Source of the DNA: Halichondria panicea
Lineage: Eukaryota; Porifera; Demospongiae; Suberitida; Halichondriidae
Direction of reading: 5' to 3'
Assembly (NCBI RefSeq): GCF_963675165.1
Contig: NC_087377.1
Coordinates: 7,643,122 to 7,707,121, forward strand
Length of the DNA: 64,000 nucleotides
Shown: positions 1 through 12,600 of the stretch, one piece after another
Position numbering within the stretch: position 1 is the first letter of the stretch
How the letters are laid out: every line of letters starts with the position of its first letter
Position numbers and translations under genes: made by a program
The notes under the pieces: generated by a model
The model's database searches: none
Seen by the model: the letters and a program-made list of their open reading frames with translations, nothing else
What the model was told of the DNA's origin: nothing

Positions 1-59
1 CAGTGAACCAGTTAGCTAGCTGGAAGCGCCTTTTTTTCGGGACTCTCGTACATCATTAG

Positions 60-935
60 CCACTTTTAGTCCTGTATCCGTCTTCTTCTTTCTTTCATTT
101 TTTTCTTTGTGTTGATTTGGTGTAGGAGAACTTCGTATGGGTAGTTTTTGTTTTGCGATGCTATTAAGTCAACAAGGGGTTTTGTCACCTGTTGTGATGC
201 TTTATATTGATCTTCTGCCAACGACGCAGGATTTCCTATATTTAAACCTCCTAGGCGAGCAGGGAGGGCAAATAGACTCCTCTCAAGATCGTTGGGTGCC
301 TCTCTGCCTATTAGTTTTGGCAGCAAGGTGGTTCGAATAGAATTCTCCAGGGGAAGCAGTAGTTGGTCAATGCCTGGGGTAGTTCTTGAAAGGTAAGACC
401 ATTTACTTACAAGGCCGTAAGTGATAGCACCGTAGGCTGCATGTGGTTGGCTGTCTGCCATTTTCGACAGTTTTCAATCTCCGGTATCCACTTTTCCTGT
501 GACAAAATCAGATATGAACTCCTGCTTGCCAATCGGGGAACCTATATATAGCACTGGTCTTCTTTCTGTGGTGATGTTGACCTCAAAATCCCCAAATATC
601 TGAGAGGCGGTGGAGAGGGAGCCCATCTTTAGTGACTAGCCAAGTTTTCTTGGGGGTTAACAAAGTAACCAAAAGGTGGACCCAGTTTTGCCAAGTTGTC
701 CCACCATTAATTTTCTTCAGGTCAGAAATTTTACCTGCAGCAGTGGCGTCATCAGCGCACCAGATTTGTTTTAGGTCATGTGTTTCCGTCGTCAATCTGG
801 GGTTTTGTTGCTAAGGTATAGAAGGGCATTGCCAAAGGATCTCCTTGTGTGGTGCCCTCTTGAGAAACCAGGGTGTTGGCGCCTAAAAGAGATCTGTGCT
901 TTCTCTGTAGATGTTAATTAGAGCAGTGGAGAAGG
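60..935 (-). pseudogene. Degenerate non-LTR-type reverse transcriptase fragment
   Basis: Read on the minus strand, this stretch gives consecutive pieces of a reverse transcriptase. First comes a segment with EGTTQGDPLAM (about 870-840). Next is a palm-domain box with the catalytic-type ADD of QIWCADDATAAG (about 765-735). Then comes a thumb-like stretch and a C-terminal 131-residue open frame (461-66) with PHAAYGA, a skW.y.sRT pattern and LPARLGGLNIGNP. These motifs in this order are typical of RT proteins carried by LINE-like elements in cnidarians, sponges and other invertebrates. The pieces lie in different frames: there is a stop near 583 and another break near 795, so no continuous enzyme can be made. 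A run of ten G lies just upstream at 937-946. I see no endonuclease domain; the element is truncated by the window or by decay. The family assignment within LINEs is uncertain. Confidence 0.8.
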
Positions 936-1072
936 GGGGGGGGGGCAAAGAGTTTAAATGTTCCACCAAAAACAGAACAAACTACCAAATTTTTTTTCTT
1001 TTCATAATTATATATACGCAGAAGTGGTTTCTATGCTGGTTTCTATATGCAGCAAATGGTTTTCAAGGCAAC

Positions 1073-1987
1073 TAGTTATTACATGGCAATTCGTGCCACA
1101 AACAGTTTATTGGCCCTTGTAGTAGATACTGATCTCGGGCCTAAAGGCCCTGCTTGACCACAATCTACTACCGGGCCAATCAGAGGAGGTACGACACGGT
1201 CACATGACCAGCCAAAAGGATTATGAATATCATTAACTTGTGATGAAATCATTCAAGACTGTGTACATGTACTTTGATAGTGGATTGGTTTGGCGTGTAT
1301 CTTTCAAGAAATACCGTGACTTGACGTTTCTAAGGTTGATTGTTGGGCTTATGCTGATGTGAAACAGCTTTTCAACCAACCAACACTTAGATTTTGAGCA
1401 GGGTCATACAGGGGGAAAGGGGGGATATCCCCCCTAACCCCCCCCCCCTTTGAAGTACTAGTTGTATGACTAAGTGTCCATAGCTGGGTATTGAGTTGAA
1501 CTTTTTTTTAGCAAAATTGTCTGGTTACTTTCTCATTTCCCCCTCTACTTCAAAATCTTGTATGACACCCTGTTGAGATATTATTGTGTTTTAGTTGTAG
1601 CTTGAGTGTTTAATAAGTTTCGTGCCTGCATTCAGGAATCACTGCCAACATCTGAGCCTTGATTCTTACAATAAATCTAACTGGTTGATTGTTGGCCTTA
1701 TGCTGATGTGAAATAGCTTTTCAACCAACCATGCACCACTTAGATTTTGAGATATTATTGTTTTAGTGCAGACCTAATTCTGTTTTAGAGTGTTTAATAA
1801 GTTCCGTGCCTGCATTCAGGATATAGGATCACTGCCAACATCTGAGCCTTGATACTTACAACAAATCTATACTTGTAAAATTCTAGCTACTAGCCAGCAA
1901 CAAATTGCAGCCACGTGAGCTTAACCGAGTGTTGTACCTCCTCTGCGGGCCAATAAACAGCTTGTGGCACTCATAGCCATGTAATAA
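1073..1987. repeat. Palindromic MITE split by a later insertion
   Basis: The left arm (1073-1115) and right arm (1946-1987) are near-perfect reverse complements, containing GTGCCACAA-type and TTATTGGCCC-type blocks. Without the inner element at 1181-1945 they would form one compact hairpin with ends near TTATTACATGGC. This reads as an old palindromic element later used as a target by the inner element. Confidence 0.75.
1181..1945. mobile_element. Inverted-repeat element with 9-bp target duplication
   Basis: The element starts CAGAGGAGGTACGACAC and ends with the reverse complement (GTTGTACCTCCTCTG). It is flanked on both sides by the same 9 bases, CGGGCCAAT (1172-1180 and 1946-1954). Nine-base duplications are typical of Mutator-like transposons, but no transposase is present, so it is non-autonomous. 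Inside are two direct copies of a sequence of about 65 bp (1334-1398 and 1682-1755) and a polypurine/polyC patch at 1410-1450. A 223-bp relative with the same ends lies at 51821-52043. Confidence 0.8.
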
Positions 1988-1999
1988 CTATTACATATA

Positions 2000-2730
2000 G
2001 TGTAAGCTTGCTTGTGCATTCAGTGTTTAGGATACATTATATTTTGTGTGCATGCACAGAGTGTTTCGAAATTCTTATCCAACTTATTCCCAGGCGCCCA
2101 TCCAATCACGACTATACCCGGGCTCCACTATATAGTATGCTATAAAAGGTGTACGTGTCAATGCACTATTATTGCTTATATGCTGTATTTACTCTCGTAT
2201 GCATGCATCCATGGCAGGTTCGTATATAATATTTTTTTATCTGTACAATGTAAGTCACGTTTGTGAACTGTATGAAAGTAAATTTTGGCACTTGACACTA
2301 CAAACTAGGCTAGAAGTAGTCTGCAAGAATTTAATTAGCTAAAGGTCAATATGGCAAGTGGTTTCAACATTATCTTATTCACAGCCACCTTAACATATTC
2401 GAGGCTAAGCTGCTGCCACCAACTAGGCTAAGCTGCCGCCACTTTTGAGGTTAAGCCACCACTACCAACTAAACACCGCCATGCATGCACCTCTACATTT
2501 TGGCACTATTCACCTCTCAGACACAGTTGTATGATTGTGTACAATGTATCGATTTGAAAAATGAAAGTTATAGTGTCGTATATTATTTTGATCTTTACCA
2601 GTCCCTACACCATGCATAATCATTGTTCATAATTATATGTATTATTATGCTGCATTGTAGCTGTACTAGAGTCTATACATCATACTATAACTAGACTGTA
2701 TTTTCTTAGATCTATATACTATATGCTTTG
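2000..2730. other. Upstream region of B1, no gene seen
   Basis: No convincing coding exon. A fragment at 2296-2365 matches the arm of the long palindrome at 26312-26757 (shared AGTAGTCTGCAAGA and ACCTT/AATTAGCTAA blocks), so it is a decayed copy of that element. The last 150 bp are shared with the regions just upstream of the B3 and B6 signal exons and may hold the family's promoter. Confidence 0.5.
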
Positions 2731-2925
2731 ATGGATGATTACACTAGTTTGACATTCCTTCTGCTTGCAATTGCATGCAGGGACATTCACTGTAGCTGTA
2801 AAAGGTAAGTTAGCTATATGCATGGTCTCTAGGCATTATTTTGCTATTCTGCAATTAGGTCCCAACATCACCTTGTGTTTGTAATGTTACCATAATTATT
2901 CAGAGATTGTGGCTGTAATGATAGT

Positions 2926-3062
2926 ACCGTAAAAACTCGATTTAAAGCGACACTTTTAAATAATTATGTTTTGGCAAAAGTAAAGTTTTAATGTACACAA
3001 AAAATTATATGGTGCTATATGGGCGAAATGTCCAAGGGTCGCCTTAAATCGAGGATTTACGG
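2926..3062. repeat. Short palindromic MITE (ACCGTAAAAACTCG type)
   Basis: The ends ACCGTAAAAACTCGATTTAA and TTAAATCGAGGATTTACGGT form terminal inverted repeats of about 20 bp around a core of about 90 bp. It directly abuts the next MITE at 3063. A related, more decayed copy spans about 13713-14106 in the first intron of B3. Confidence 0.75.
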
Positions 3063-3306
3063 TACCGTATAGCGGGAAATTTTCATGGGGTGCAAAAATT
3101 TCCTGTATAAGTTTACGCGAAAATAAACTGGGAGACTTGATCTCCCACGCACCGGTATTTCACATGCAAAGCTCTTGGTGGGTGCATGCATGGGTTTCCT
3201 GGATTGAAACGCGAATATTAGAACCCATGAACATTAATTTCTGCTGAGGTCTCTAGGGCCAAAATAATAGCAAAAGTTTACACCAGCAAAATTTTCCCGC
3301 TATACG
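3063..3306. repeat. MITE, TACCGTATAGCGGGAAA family
   Basis: The ends TACCGTATAGCGGGAAATTT and AAATTTTCCCGCTATACG are inverted repeats. The interior holds a conserved GGTGGGTGCATG/TTTCCTGG block. It lies in intron 1 of pseudogene B1. Other copies are at 6511-6721, 17665-17815 (truncated), 30360-30574, 32401-32641, 58388-58510 and 63387-63610, which makes this the most common short element in the window. Confidence 0.85.
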
Positions 3307-6300
3307 ACAATGGCTCACAATTTGTGGCCAGTGTATATAGATACGTTACAATACCGTCTTTCTTCTAATTACAGTACCACCCTAATTAAGAAGCGCGCCA
3401 GCCACCAATTGAGCGGCAATGGAATTATATTTTTCTGGGGCTTATATAATATGTAATTATTAGAAAGAAATAAAACGGCCTAAAATCAATAATCCCTAAA
3501 TTATAATTCATACATTTAACTCATTATAACCTTGTTGCACGGCTACTATCACTCTACATTCTAACGTCTAATTACACTAGCATCACTCCAATAAGTATAA
3601 GTGCCAAACTAGCTATTTGTGTGCGCGCCATGCACTGTAAAACCACAATTGTGTCGCTGCAATTAGAAGAAAGACGATAGATCGTATAATATCAAAATAG
3701 ATCGTATAATATCAAAATAGATCTATTGTGCCTAAATGGACAACTGAAAGTAACACAGAAATTTGTTTATAATTATCATTTTTACACTTAATAAGAAGAC
3801 TATATTTACCCCTATCTAAGGTAGTGATCATGATGTACAGTATAATTATAGGCACTTTCTGTCTGCCTAATACCTTATAGTCTATAGTGTGTATATACTG
3901 ATCACACAGCCCAACAGTTTACAATTGAGCCTGAGTCAGTGGTACGAGCCGAGGGATTATTGGCAGAGTTTAAGTGCCTGTCTCCTGGAGCACTAGCTCA
4001 CCCTTGGTTTGTGGATGGCATTGAGTCTACAAGCCCTAACAGTTCATCTGAAATCAGAGTAGCTGGAGGTATTTCAGGTCGTCCCTCATGATCAGTGCTG
4101 ACCATCCCAGCCAGTTTACAGTTCAACAACAGTGTCAATCAGTGTGCAGCAATTTCAGTGAGTAGTGTAGTGTTCTCAAGGAATGCAACATTGATAGTAG
4201 TTGGTGAGTTGATTATAATTATTTGTAGAGAGTACACCTATAGACACGGTTGCCTTAATTTAATGAGGCCTTTTTTCAGAGCGTGTATCTATTGAAGTGG
4301 TGAATAGTGAAACCCACCTTGCTGTCTCTGTGACGAATAACTTCACTCTGAATAATGTTACCTATCGTGTGGACATCTCGCTTACTGCTCTGGGCACCAA
4401 TGAGATGGTTGCACTTCCTCCTCTAAATGGACGAACAAATCAAGCACAGCTTAATTTCGGATACCCTAACCACACTGTCTGTGATATATTCACCTTCATT
4501 ATGACTCCAATTAGTGAGTCAGGAATAGAAGAAAGAGATCCAGTGAACCTGCAGTCCCTGCATGGGTTTTTCCTACGAGTATAACAGGTATACTGCAGTA
4601 CATTTTGTATATTGATATTTTGCACTCAGCTCTGCATGTGTTTTTCCACGTACAGGTGATAGATAGCATTGCCCCACTCATCAGCCAGAATGAAGATGTG
4701 TTGATGAAAATAGTGACTCTCATTGATGTGGTAACTGGAACTTCACCATTATAGTATTAATGCTCCATTTTGCAGGTGCCTAACTGCCGCAACTTCACTC
4801 ATTACCGAATATACTCAGCTGCTCTGCCAGGTCCCATCACCGAGATCATACAATACCCGTTGACTGTGCTGAGTTTCCCTCTTCCCTCTGACATAATAAC
4901 CAACATCACTGTCACACTTACTGCACTGGGGGGTGTTAAACTGATATTCCAAAACATAGCAATATACGTACGCTATAATAAGTATTGTATTGTAACAATA
5001 ATTATAATGGCTAATTGTGTACATGTTTTATCCTTGTAGAAACAACTGATGTTCAAAATTTGACAGTGAACATTTGCCCTGAAGGAAACTGTATTAGTGT
5101 GAGCATTGAGTATGTGAAGGTACCCTCTCTCCCGGAGCTCTTGTCTGTGTGATACGTATCACTGATGGAGAGTTGGATTTTGGTAGCATAAAAGTAATTA
5201 CCATACCTCATAGCAGGAGTGAAAATTTCACAATATTAGCTGTTCCCAGTGGAAACTACAGAGTGATTACGTTTGATCTTGAACGCAATTTTCTGCCGAG
5301 AATGCCCATCTCAATAGCAGCTGACAGCAGGGACATATCTATTACGGTGTCCTCCGAAGATGGAGGTATTTCTGTACATGCATGCGTATAGTGTCACTTG
5401 TTCTATTCATTTTGTAGGACAACCGGCCAGTAGTGAGGGTGTTTCTGCCACAAAGCTGCCCAACGGAGATGGTGTCCTCAGGAGATGGAGGTATTTCTGA
5501 TCATGTGTATATATAGTGTCATTAATTTTGTATATAGGACAACCTCCCAGTTGTGAGGGCATTTCTGTCACAAAGTTGCCAAATGGAGATGCATAAGTGA
5601 CTTGTGCTGACCCTGATGTCGTTTGTCTTGTTTTGTTTCAGTCTACCATCAATCTCGACAGAATTTTAGTTGCTCTCATTGACTCATTTGCAAGTTCAAC
5701 GACCTTCTCTGTCAGTGATACCTTTGCTAATGGCCATGTGATAGTCTACTCTTGGAATAGCTCACAATCCATCTTCGACGGGAAGGTATCAATCATTAGG
5801 CAACTCAATCCACCAACAAGTGAGTGTATTTGGTAGCTCATTCATACTGTTTACTGTGTTGTGTATATACAGGTGCACCTTCTACTTTGTTTCCTACCGA
5901 TCCCACACCTGTTACTGGGTCCCAATTTCCATTGCCCAGAGTAATAGCTGGTAAAGCGAATAGTATTAAATGTGTAGCTAAAATACACCTATATAATTTA
6001 TAATAGGGATAACTGTGGTGGTGATTCTGCTATTGCTTGTAGTCATTGTTGTTGGTGTAATTTGTCTAAAAAAAAGAAAAAAGAAGGTAAATAATAATTT
6101 AAGTCATGTACGTTGCTAGATACAAATACATTGACCTTGATGCGCAGTAACTGTTCAAGCTCCTGAGTCAGACGGACAAGTGGATTGATGCTCAACGTTT
6201 CCAGGAATTGAGCAGACCAACGAAGCTTATGCTCCAGTACTCAAGAAAAACATTGCTTATGAGCAAACAAAGAAACCGCGGAGACAGAGGATTGATAACT

Positions 6301-6510
6301 CACAAGCCCCGGTAACAATAGAGGGAGAGTATGAGAGCATTGAGCCAGCTCATGAGTACGAGGATGTGCTCCCGAAAACTAATTAATTATATCTCAACAT
6401 TTTTGACTTTACAAAACTAAATTTAAATGGGCATGGCCTGTCCTCCATTATTAAACTGCCTTATTTATTATTTTGTGGTCACAATCTTTTGTAGACAATT
6501 GCAAACCAGG

Positions 6511-6721
6511 TACCGTATAGCGGGAAATTTTTGCCAGGGGAAAGTTTTTTGGCTCCAGAGCCTCAGTATTCATGGGATCTAATTTCGCGGTTCATTGCCA
6601 GGAGACCACACCCACCAATAAGCTTTGCATGTGAAATACCGGTGCGTGGGAGTTTATCCTAATTTTAATTTCCTGCCCTCGAAAAACGAAAACCTTCCAC
6701 CTCACGAAAATTTCTCGCATA
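6511..6721. repeat. MITE, TACCGTATAGCGGGAAA family
   Basis: It begins TACCGTATAGCGGGAAAT and ends with a decayed reverse complement (GAAAATTTCTCGCATA), just downstream of the B1 tail. Confidence 0.75.
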
Positions 6722-9412
6722 TGCATGAATAACTAGATAATACACTAATGAATAATTATAGTTTGAACAGATTCGTAGATCGAGGCTAGAAGAAAATATT
6801 CAGCTTTGACTTCCTATAATTATTTATACTTAATTCACCATGAACACATAATTATATGCATGTACTAGCTATTAATTAATAATTATTACACACAATACTC
6901 CAGCAAAACGAGTGTTGCAAGCGTGCGCTTGCTTAATGCCTCTCACCATGTTTTTGCTTTCACTCTGGCATTTGCTGAGCAGCAGTCGATCGTTGTTGTG
7001 AAGTAACTTTCCTCTCGCCATGTTTTTGCTTTTACTCTGGCATTTGCTGAGTAGCTGTCATTTGTTGTGAAGTAACTTTTTAAGTGCTGCCTTATAGGGA
7101 AGTGGGAGGTGTTCATGCTTATTTAAGTACATGTACTCAAATGGGAATACATGCACTTTGTTGACACAAGGGTATAGTAAATTAAAGCTAACATTGTTGT
7201 TATACTTGCAATAATTATTATTGCATGCTAAAGTGTGGTACAGGAATGACCTCATAAGAATAAGTGCGGCCTGGGATAGAGGCTATAGTTAATATGCTTT
7301 AACTGCATCCCATTAATCACAACAATAAAATCACAAAACCTGCTGCACACGATCCTTGCCAGAACGCAAATAGTTAGATCGCAAAAGATCAATTTTTCTG
7401 CTGATTTGGCTCATTTGCAATTAAGGTTTTTCACCAGCAAATATTTTGGTATAATTAGCTAATATGACCACTGCTTGTCTTTTCATTAGTTGATATGGCT
7501 ATTTCTGTATCAATTCCTTTTTTAGTAACGGCAATAAATTAAGCTGTTGTGTACGATGTTTGTTTTTAGTCGTCCAAACTGAAGATGAATGTTCATACAC
7601 ATTCTCTATTGAGTGCACTTTTTCCATACATGGTTGTGGTTGGGGTTGTCATAGTAGCATTCCGTAAACTGGTCAGCTAGAATGCATTCTTGTATTTGAT
7701 GATACTGTCAATGACAACGTGCAATTACTGGACCGGATGTGATACGGGATTAATTGCTGCATGTACACTCTCCAGTTGTTAATAACACATCATAAAAATG
7801 ATTATAGTAATAATGGATCAGTATACAGACAATTTTTACAATAATCGCATGTTCTCCTATTATTCACTGTGATTCGTACAGTAATTAATCGCGTATTCAG
7901 TAATTGCACGTCATCAAGGCAGTAATTGCACGTCGTCATTAACGACGTGCAATTACTGCCTTGACGACCGCACGTTCGAATAACGGCTGCGGTAAATTTT
8001 TTTACTGAAACTGCAGCTAAAAATGTCCTTAAAACTGCATCACAAACGATTTACAATCAATAGTATGGCTACTCGTGCAATAAGGGATTATCATAACAAG
8101 CACTGGCACACGCTCTTTATAATAATTATGATTAGAAACCTGATATAAAGTTCAATGCATGCAATCAACGTAGCTATATAGACCAACCACTATATAGCTA
8201 CTGATCGACACATGCAATTAGTCACCCAAATCAAACTCAAGGAAGAGGAAAAATAGCAAAAATCAGAAACAGGACATGAGCCAGATAGTCACTGTAAATA
8301 ATAGATTTGTCCTCTGATGTCTCACACTATAAGCAAAACATTGCAAACCTGTTCCTGATCAAAATATCCTGTGTTTACATCGTTATTATTATAGTTGCAT
8401 AATTAAATGTCTATACAATTAAGTGCACTAGCTATAGTGGACACCCATTCATACAGTGCACTTTTTATGTTCTTAGCTATAGACTATAACATGACAGGGT
8501 TCATGACGACTTCATATACTGAAACTGTATACAACTATAAACACTGCTCTGACAAAGTACTACGCATGATATTTGGTTTCAGCATATACAAGCCTGGAGG
8601 GACCTTGCAGACCAATTATATAATTATAATAGGCTAACTGCAGTGTCAGCAATAATTATCGAGCACTGTGCTGCACAATAATTATACACGACTGTGTAGC
8701 TCAAGGCTCTTTATCTATTTTAGCCAGACACCTCAGTGTGTTTTCATAACTATGACCAGGATGACAATTCTCCCTACTATCACTGCAACAAACAGATCTT
8801 CCCTAGAATAATTATTGCTACACACCTTATGCAGATATCACTATCCAAACTGTACACTGCATCTGCCGTGATAAGAGTCTGGCCTGCAGACACTTCGCCC
8901 ATGTATAGTGAATGGTAGTAAGTTGCTACATAGACAAACACATTGCATGAACAATCCAAGAGCGGAGAGGTACAAAATGTAGCAATGCAATGTGAGCTAA
9001 GAGATAAATAAAAAGATGGCATATGCATCAAAACAACTTGCATGTGCTAAAGACGACTGCCTTGGAAACACAAACATGCCTTTTTACAAGAGCCAGAAAA
9101 TTAGCAAATAGGTTGTTCAGTCTGAGTTTCATGCCCGGATGGTGGGGCTGTAATGATTTAATCGACAAAATATATATGTATCACCTCAAGTCAGTTCCAT
9201 CCGTGAGAAAATGAGGAGAGTCAGGTCTGAGCTGGGATAGGGTAACACGTACACCTACGTACTCAGTCTTGAATTGTATCCAAAAGATAATACTATACAG
9301 TGCACCTGGGATATGATGGAGGGTAATAGTTAATTAACATTAATTTTGTATACATTACTCATGTTACTTGAACAGGTGAAGAGCTAGAGATAGATGGCCT
9401 TGTAGATATACG

Positions 9413-9492
9413 ATTGGTAAAGATCACACTAGATCTAGAGCTATTAGTCAAGATCTAGTCACTAGATCTAGACTAGTGTGATCTTTACCAAT
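9413..9492. repeat. Hairpin with GATCTAG-rich core, copy 1
   Basis: ATTGGTAAAGATCACACTAG at the left end is answered by CTAGTGTGATCTTTACCAAT at the right end, around a core of repeated AGATCTAG. The duplicate spacer keeps it at 21879-21950 with a changed loop. Confidence 0.8.
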
Positions 9493-9697
9493 CCTATAAC
9501 TCTAGTATGCTGTCATGTCTTGTACACTAAACAGTGAAGTAAAGGTGAGACTCAGAGTGATCTGAAGGGAGTATGGGTGTAGATTGTGTTGTAGCTTGTG
9601 TTGCCATTCATAGATATGGCTAGTAGATCTAGTAGCTATAATTATAGATCTATTATGTAGATCTACAGTGACACAGCTTCATGCCGCACGCTCTGAC

Positions 9698-12600
9698 ATG
9701 ATGGACAAGAGTTTGACAATGTTGACATCTTTCACTTTTCTTTTTATGGCAGGGTCATTCATCATAGCTGTAAAAGGTAAGGCTGTTATGTTACATTGGT
9801 AGTAAATACTGCTGCATACAAAATAATGTTGCCACAATAGAATCTACTATTCTACATGTAGATCGTATACTGAGTTTCGAGTGCCTAATTACTCAATTGC
9901 GAACGACATTGTATAAGCCTGGATACTATTGGGAATTGCACGTGAAGCATACTAATTGTATGCTCCTTGCGAGTCAGATCACTCTTTCATTTGCAACCGC
10001 TATACATAACTATAATTATATGCAGCCAGAGATTGTGACTCATAATTATAGTCCAGCATGTGATGCTCCTCTGCATGCATCAGTACCACCACTATTGGCA
10101 CACTTTTGATCCATTTACAGTTAGTTTCTGCTAGGGTACCTCAGCTTATAGTTTTTGTCGGTGTGTGTGCGAGCCTATACTGAATTATTATCTCCCCAGA
10201 ATCTCTGTACACAAATCAAATTGTGTGCTACCAAATTACTGGTGTGCATTGTACTTTTAAATTACCAATAAACTGCTGAACTACAATAGACCAGTTGCGC
10301 ATAAGGCATGAGGAATTTAATTTACCGTGACGTCACGATTGGCCTGCTCCGGAAAATTCACTTTACTGGCAAATCAATGTAAAAATTGCACTGCATGCAC
10401 TTTTACCAGAGTTCATTGCATCGTAAAGATCTGTTTATCTATTTAAACAACGTACAGCTAGAGAGTAAGAATTTCTACTGCATGTGGAGTTTGAAGTAGC
10501 TCTAGAAAGCAAGTTGAACTGGAGATATAAGCGGAATGAGCTAAATTCTGGAGTAAAGAGATGCCTGTAAAGAGATGCCTGGCAAGACCTGCTGCCTCCG
10601 TTTATAAGATGGGTCCCCAGATCTCTTTGTACTGCTTCTCAGGGAAGAGTAGAAAGTAGTTGGAAGTGTTAGAACGTCCAAGATTCGACTGGGTAGGTTT
10701 CTTTCATCACCAGAAGAAAGTGTCTTTAAAGACTCTCAAAGATGGTTTTACTTTATGTTCTTGAAGTTCTAACACTTCCAACCACTCTATTACATGACTG
10801 TATTATTTTGTTGCTAATTTAGACAGTGATGTCTGATTGACCTGACTTATAATAATGATTATACTCTTGATTTAGTACAGTAACCCATAACGATGTCCTT
10901 CCAATATTTTCTCACAGCTCAGTTCACAGTGCAGCCATTGTCAGTGGAGAGAGCTGAGGGACTGGAGGCAGTGTTCAGGTGTCAGTATCAAGCGGAGGGA
11001 TTGACTGTTACTTATGATTGGGCAATAAACAATACCATACTCGGAGCAGATACAGAAACTGTTAGAGCACGTCCACCTTCATCTCCTGGTGGACCAACCA
11101 CACTGATAGTCTTGGCCACTTCACAGCACAACAACTCTGTTGTTCTGTGCCGTGCTACAATTAGTAATGGTATTGTTTTTGTAAGGTCTGAATTATCGAT
11201 CACAGCCACTCTAACTAATCATGGTGAGTTAGTAACTATATAATGATGTGTATAAGATTTTGTAGGCATTTCCCTGTAGGAACGGACATCACTGACGTTC
11301 TGAATGCTCCAAACACCATTACCGTGATGTGGAATGCTCTACCTCTCACTGAGTACTGTGTGGACATCACCAGGACAACTCTGGACTCGACTGAAACAGC
11401 TGTTCTTGATTCTGTGTGTGGATTCACTAATGAGTACACCTTCACGTACTCCAACTCCATCAGTGTGTGTGACAGATTCTCCTTCACTGTGACTCCTACT
11501 GAAGGAGAGATGAGGGGAACAACCAGTGAACCAGATACTGGGTTCTTTACGAGGGCAGAAGGTGTGTTGTATTGTTACATCCACACTTGTTATTCTTCTA
11601 TTCACAATGTACATGTATATTGCAGGTAGTGGAGAACAACGTCGTATTCGTGAAAATGGAGGGAATAAGTTAGTCGAGTTTGAGAGTCATTGTATAGTAT
11701 AAGAGATGCACATGTAACAAAGCTAACGTTCTCCAGGTACCAAGTTGCACAAGGTTCACTCGGTATCATGTGGACTCTGACTTATTGACTCCCTCCATCA
11801 GCCGTTCAATCACGGACCCTTTGTTTGATGGCTCACTCAGTTTCTCCCTCCCCACTGACAAGATGACAGAATACAGTGTCACACTGACAGATGAGAATAG
11901 AATAGACCTCGTGTTTGAAAATATTCCAATCAGTGAGTCAATCACGTTCATTTGAACAGATAAAAAGGTGTCTCTATCAGGTACATTTGACGTTCAAGAC
12001 CTCCTAGTGTCTGAATGTCCTGGTGGTGGTGGTATTTGTGTGAACATTGTGTATGTTGAAGGTACTGTCTCTCCCGGAGCTCTCGTCTGTGCAGTTCGTA
12101 TTATTGGTGGAGTGTTTGATTTTGCTAAAATGAAACTAGTTACCATCCCTCGGAATTCTATTGAGAATTTCACCATTCCTGTTCCTAGTGGAGAATACCG
12201 AGTGATTACCTTTGATCTGGAGAGCAACCGTTTACCAAACATGCCCATCTCTATGGTAGCTCTCAGTCAAGACATTATGACAGTGAACTCTGGTGGTGAA
12301 GGTACGTGCTCCGTGTGTTATTGCTGTGCTATAATCATAGTCATTTACTATAGACATTACCAGTCCACCACCCAGAGAGGGCATTAGTGCTACCAAGCTA
12401 ACAAATGGGGAGGTTAGTGTGACCTGCTCTGATTCCGCTCGGAATTGTCTAGTCTTGTTTAAATCCACCAGTATTTTGGACAGAGTACTAGTTGGTTTCA
12501 TCAACGCTTCTTCAACCTCAACTGTCCTCTCTTTAAATGACACCTTTGGTGATGGCTATGTGGTGGTGTACTCTTGGAATAGTTCACAGTCCATCTTTAA

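Larger units (their letters stand above)
2731..6387 (+). pseudogene. B1: Ig/FN3-like receptor pseudogene
   Basis: All modules of the B-type receptor can be aligned: signal exon 2731-2804, Ig 3910-4202, FN3-like 4280-4588, second FN3-like about 4656-4963, unknown domains 5040-5365 and about 5539-5820, Pro-rich 5875-5950, membrane helix 6007-6086, tail about 6149-6387. Several independent lesions kill it. The signal exon is 10 bp longer than in B3 (phase 2 instead of 1). A TGA lies in the Ig exon at 4089-4091 after a 6-bp insertion. Indels near 4535-4584 shift the FN3 frame. The donor after 4963 is lost. One base is missing at about 5118 (YVEG region). A segment of about 100 bp at the start of the next-to-last ectodomain exon is duplicated (5417-5538). 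The tail also has changes at the conserved DWSST region. Its tyrosine motifs YAPV, YESI and YEDV are still recognisable. It is a clear relic of the family, not a working gene. Confidence 0.85.
6388..9697. repeat. Intergenic spacer, copy 1 of a segmental duplication
   Basis: No exon is visible between B1 and A2. Long stretches recur in the same order at 17640-22140, between B3 and the element before A4. Examples are 7570-7760 versus 18400-18540 plus 19965-20030, 8220-8380 versus 20470-20620, and 8640-9240 versus 21010-21630. The shared order shows that a B gene, its spacer and an A gene were duplicated as one unit. A palindrome built on AGTAATTGCACGTCG lies at 7900-7965. A decayed TACTAGAATG-family MITE lies at 7318-7465. 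Confidence 0.8.
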
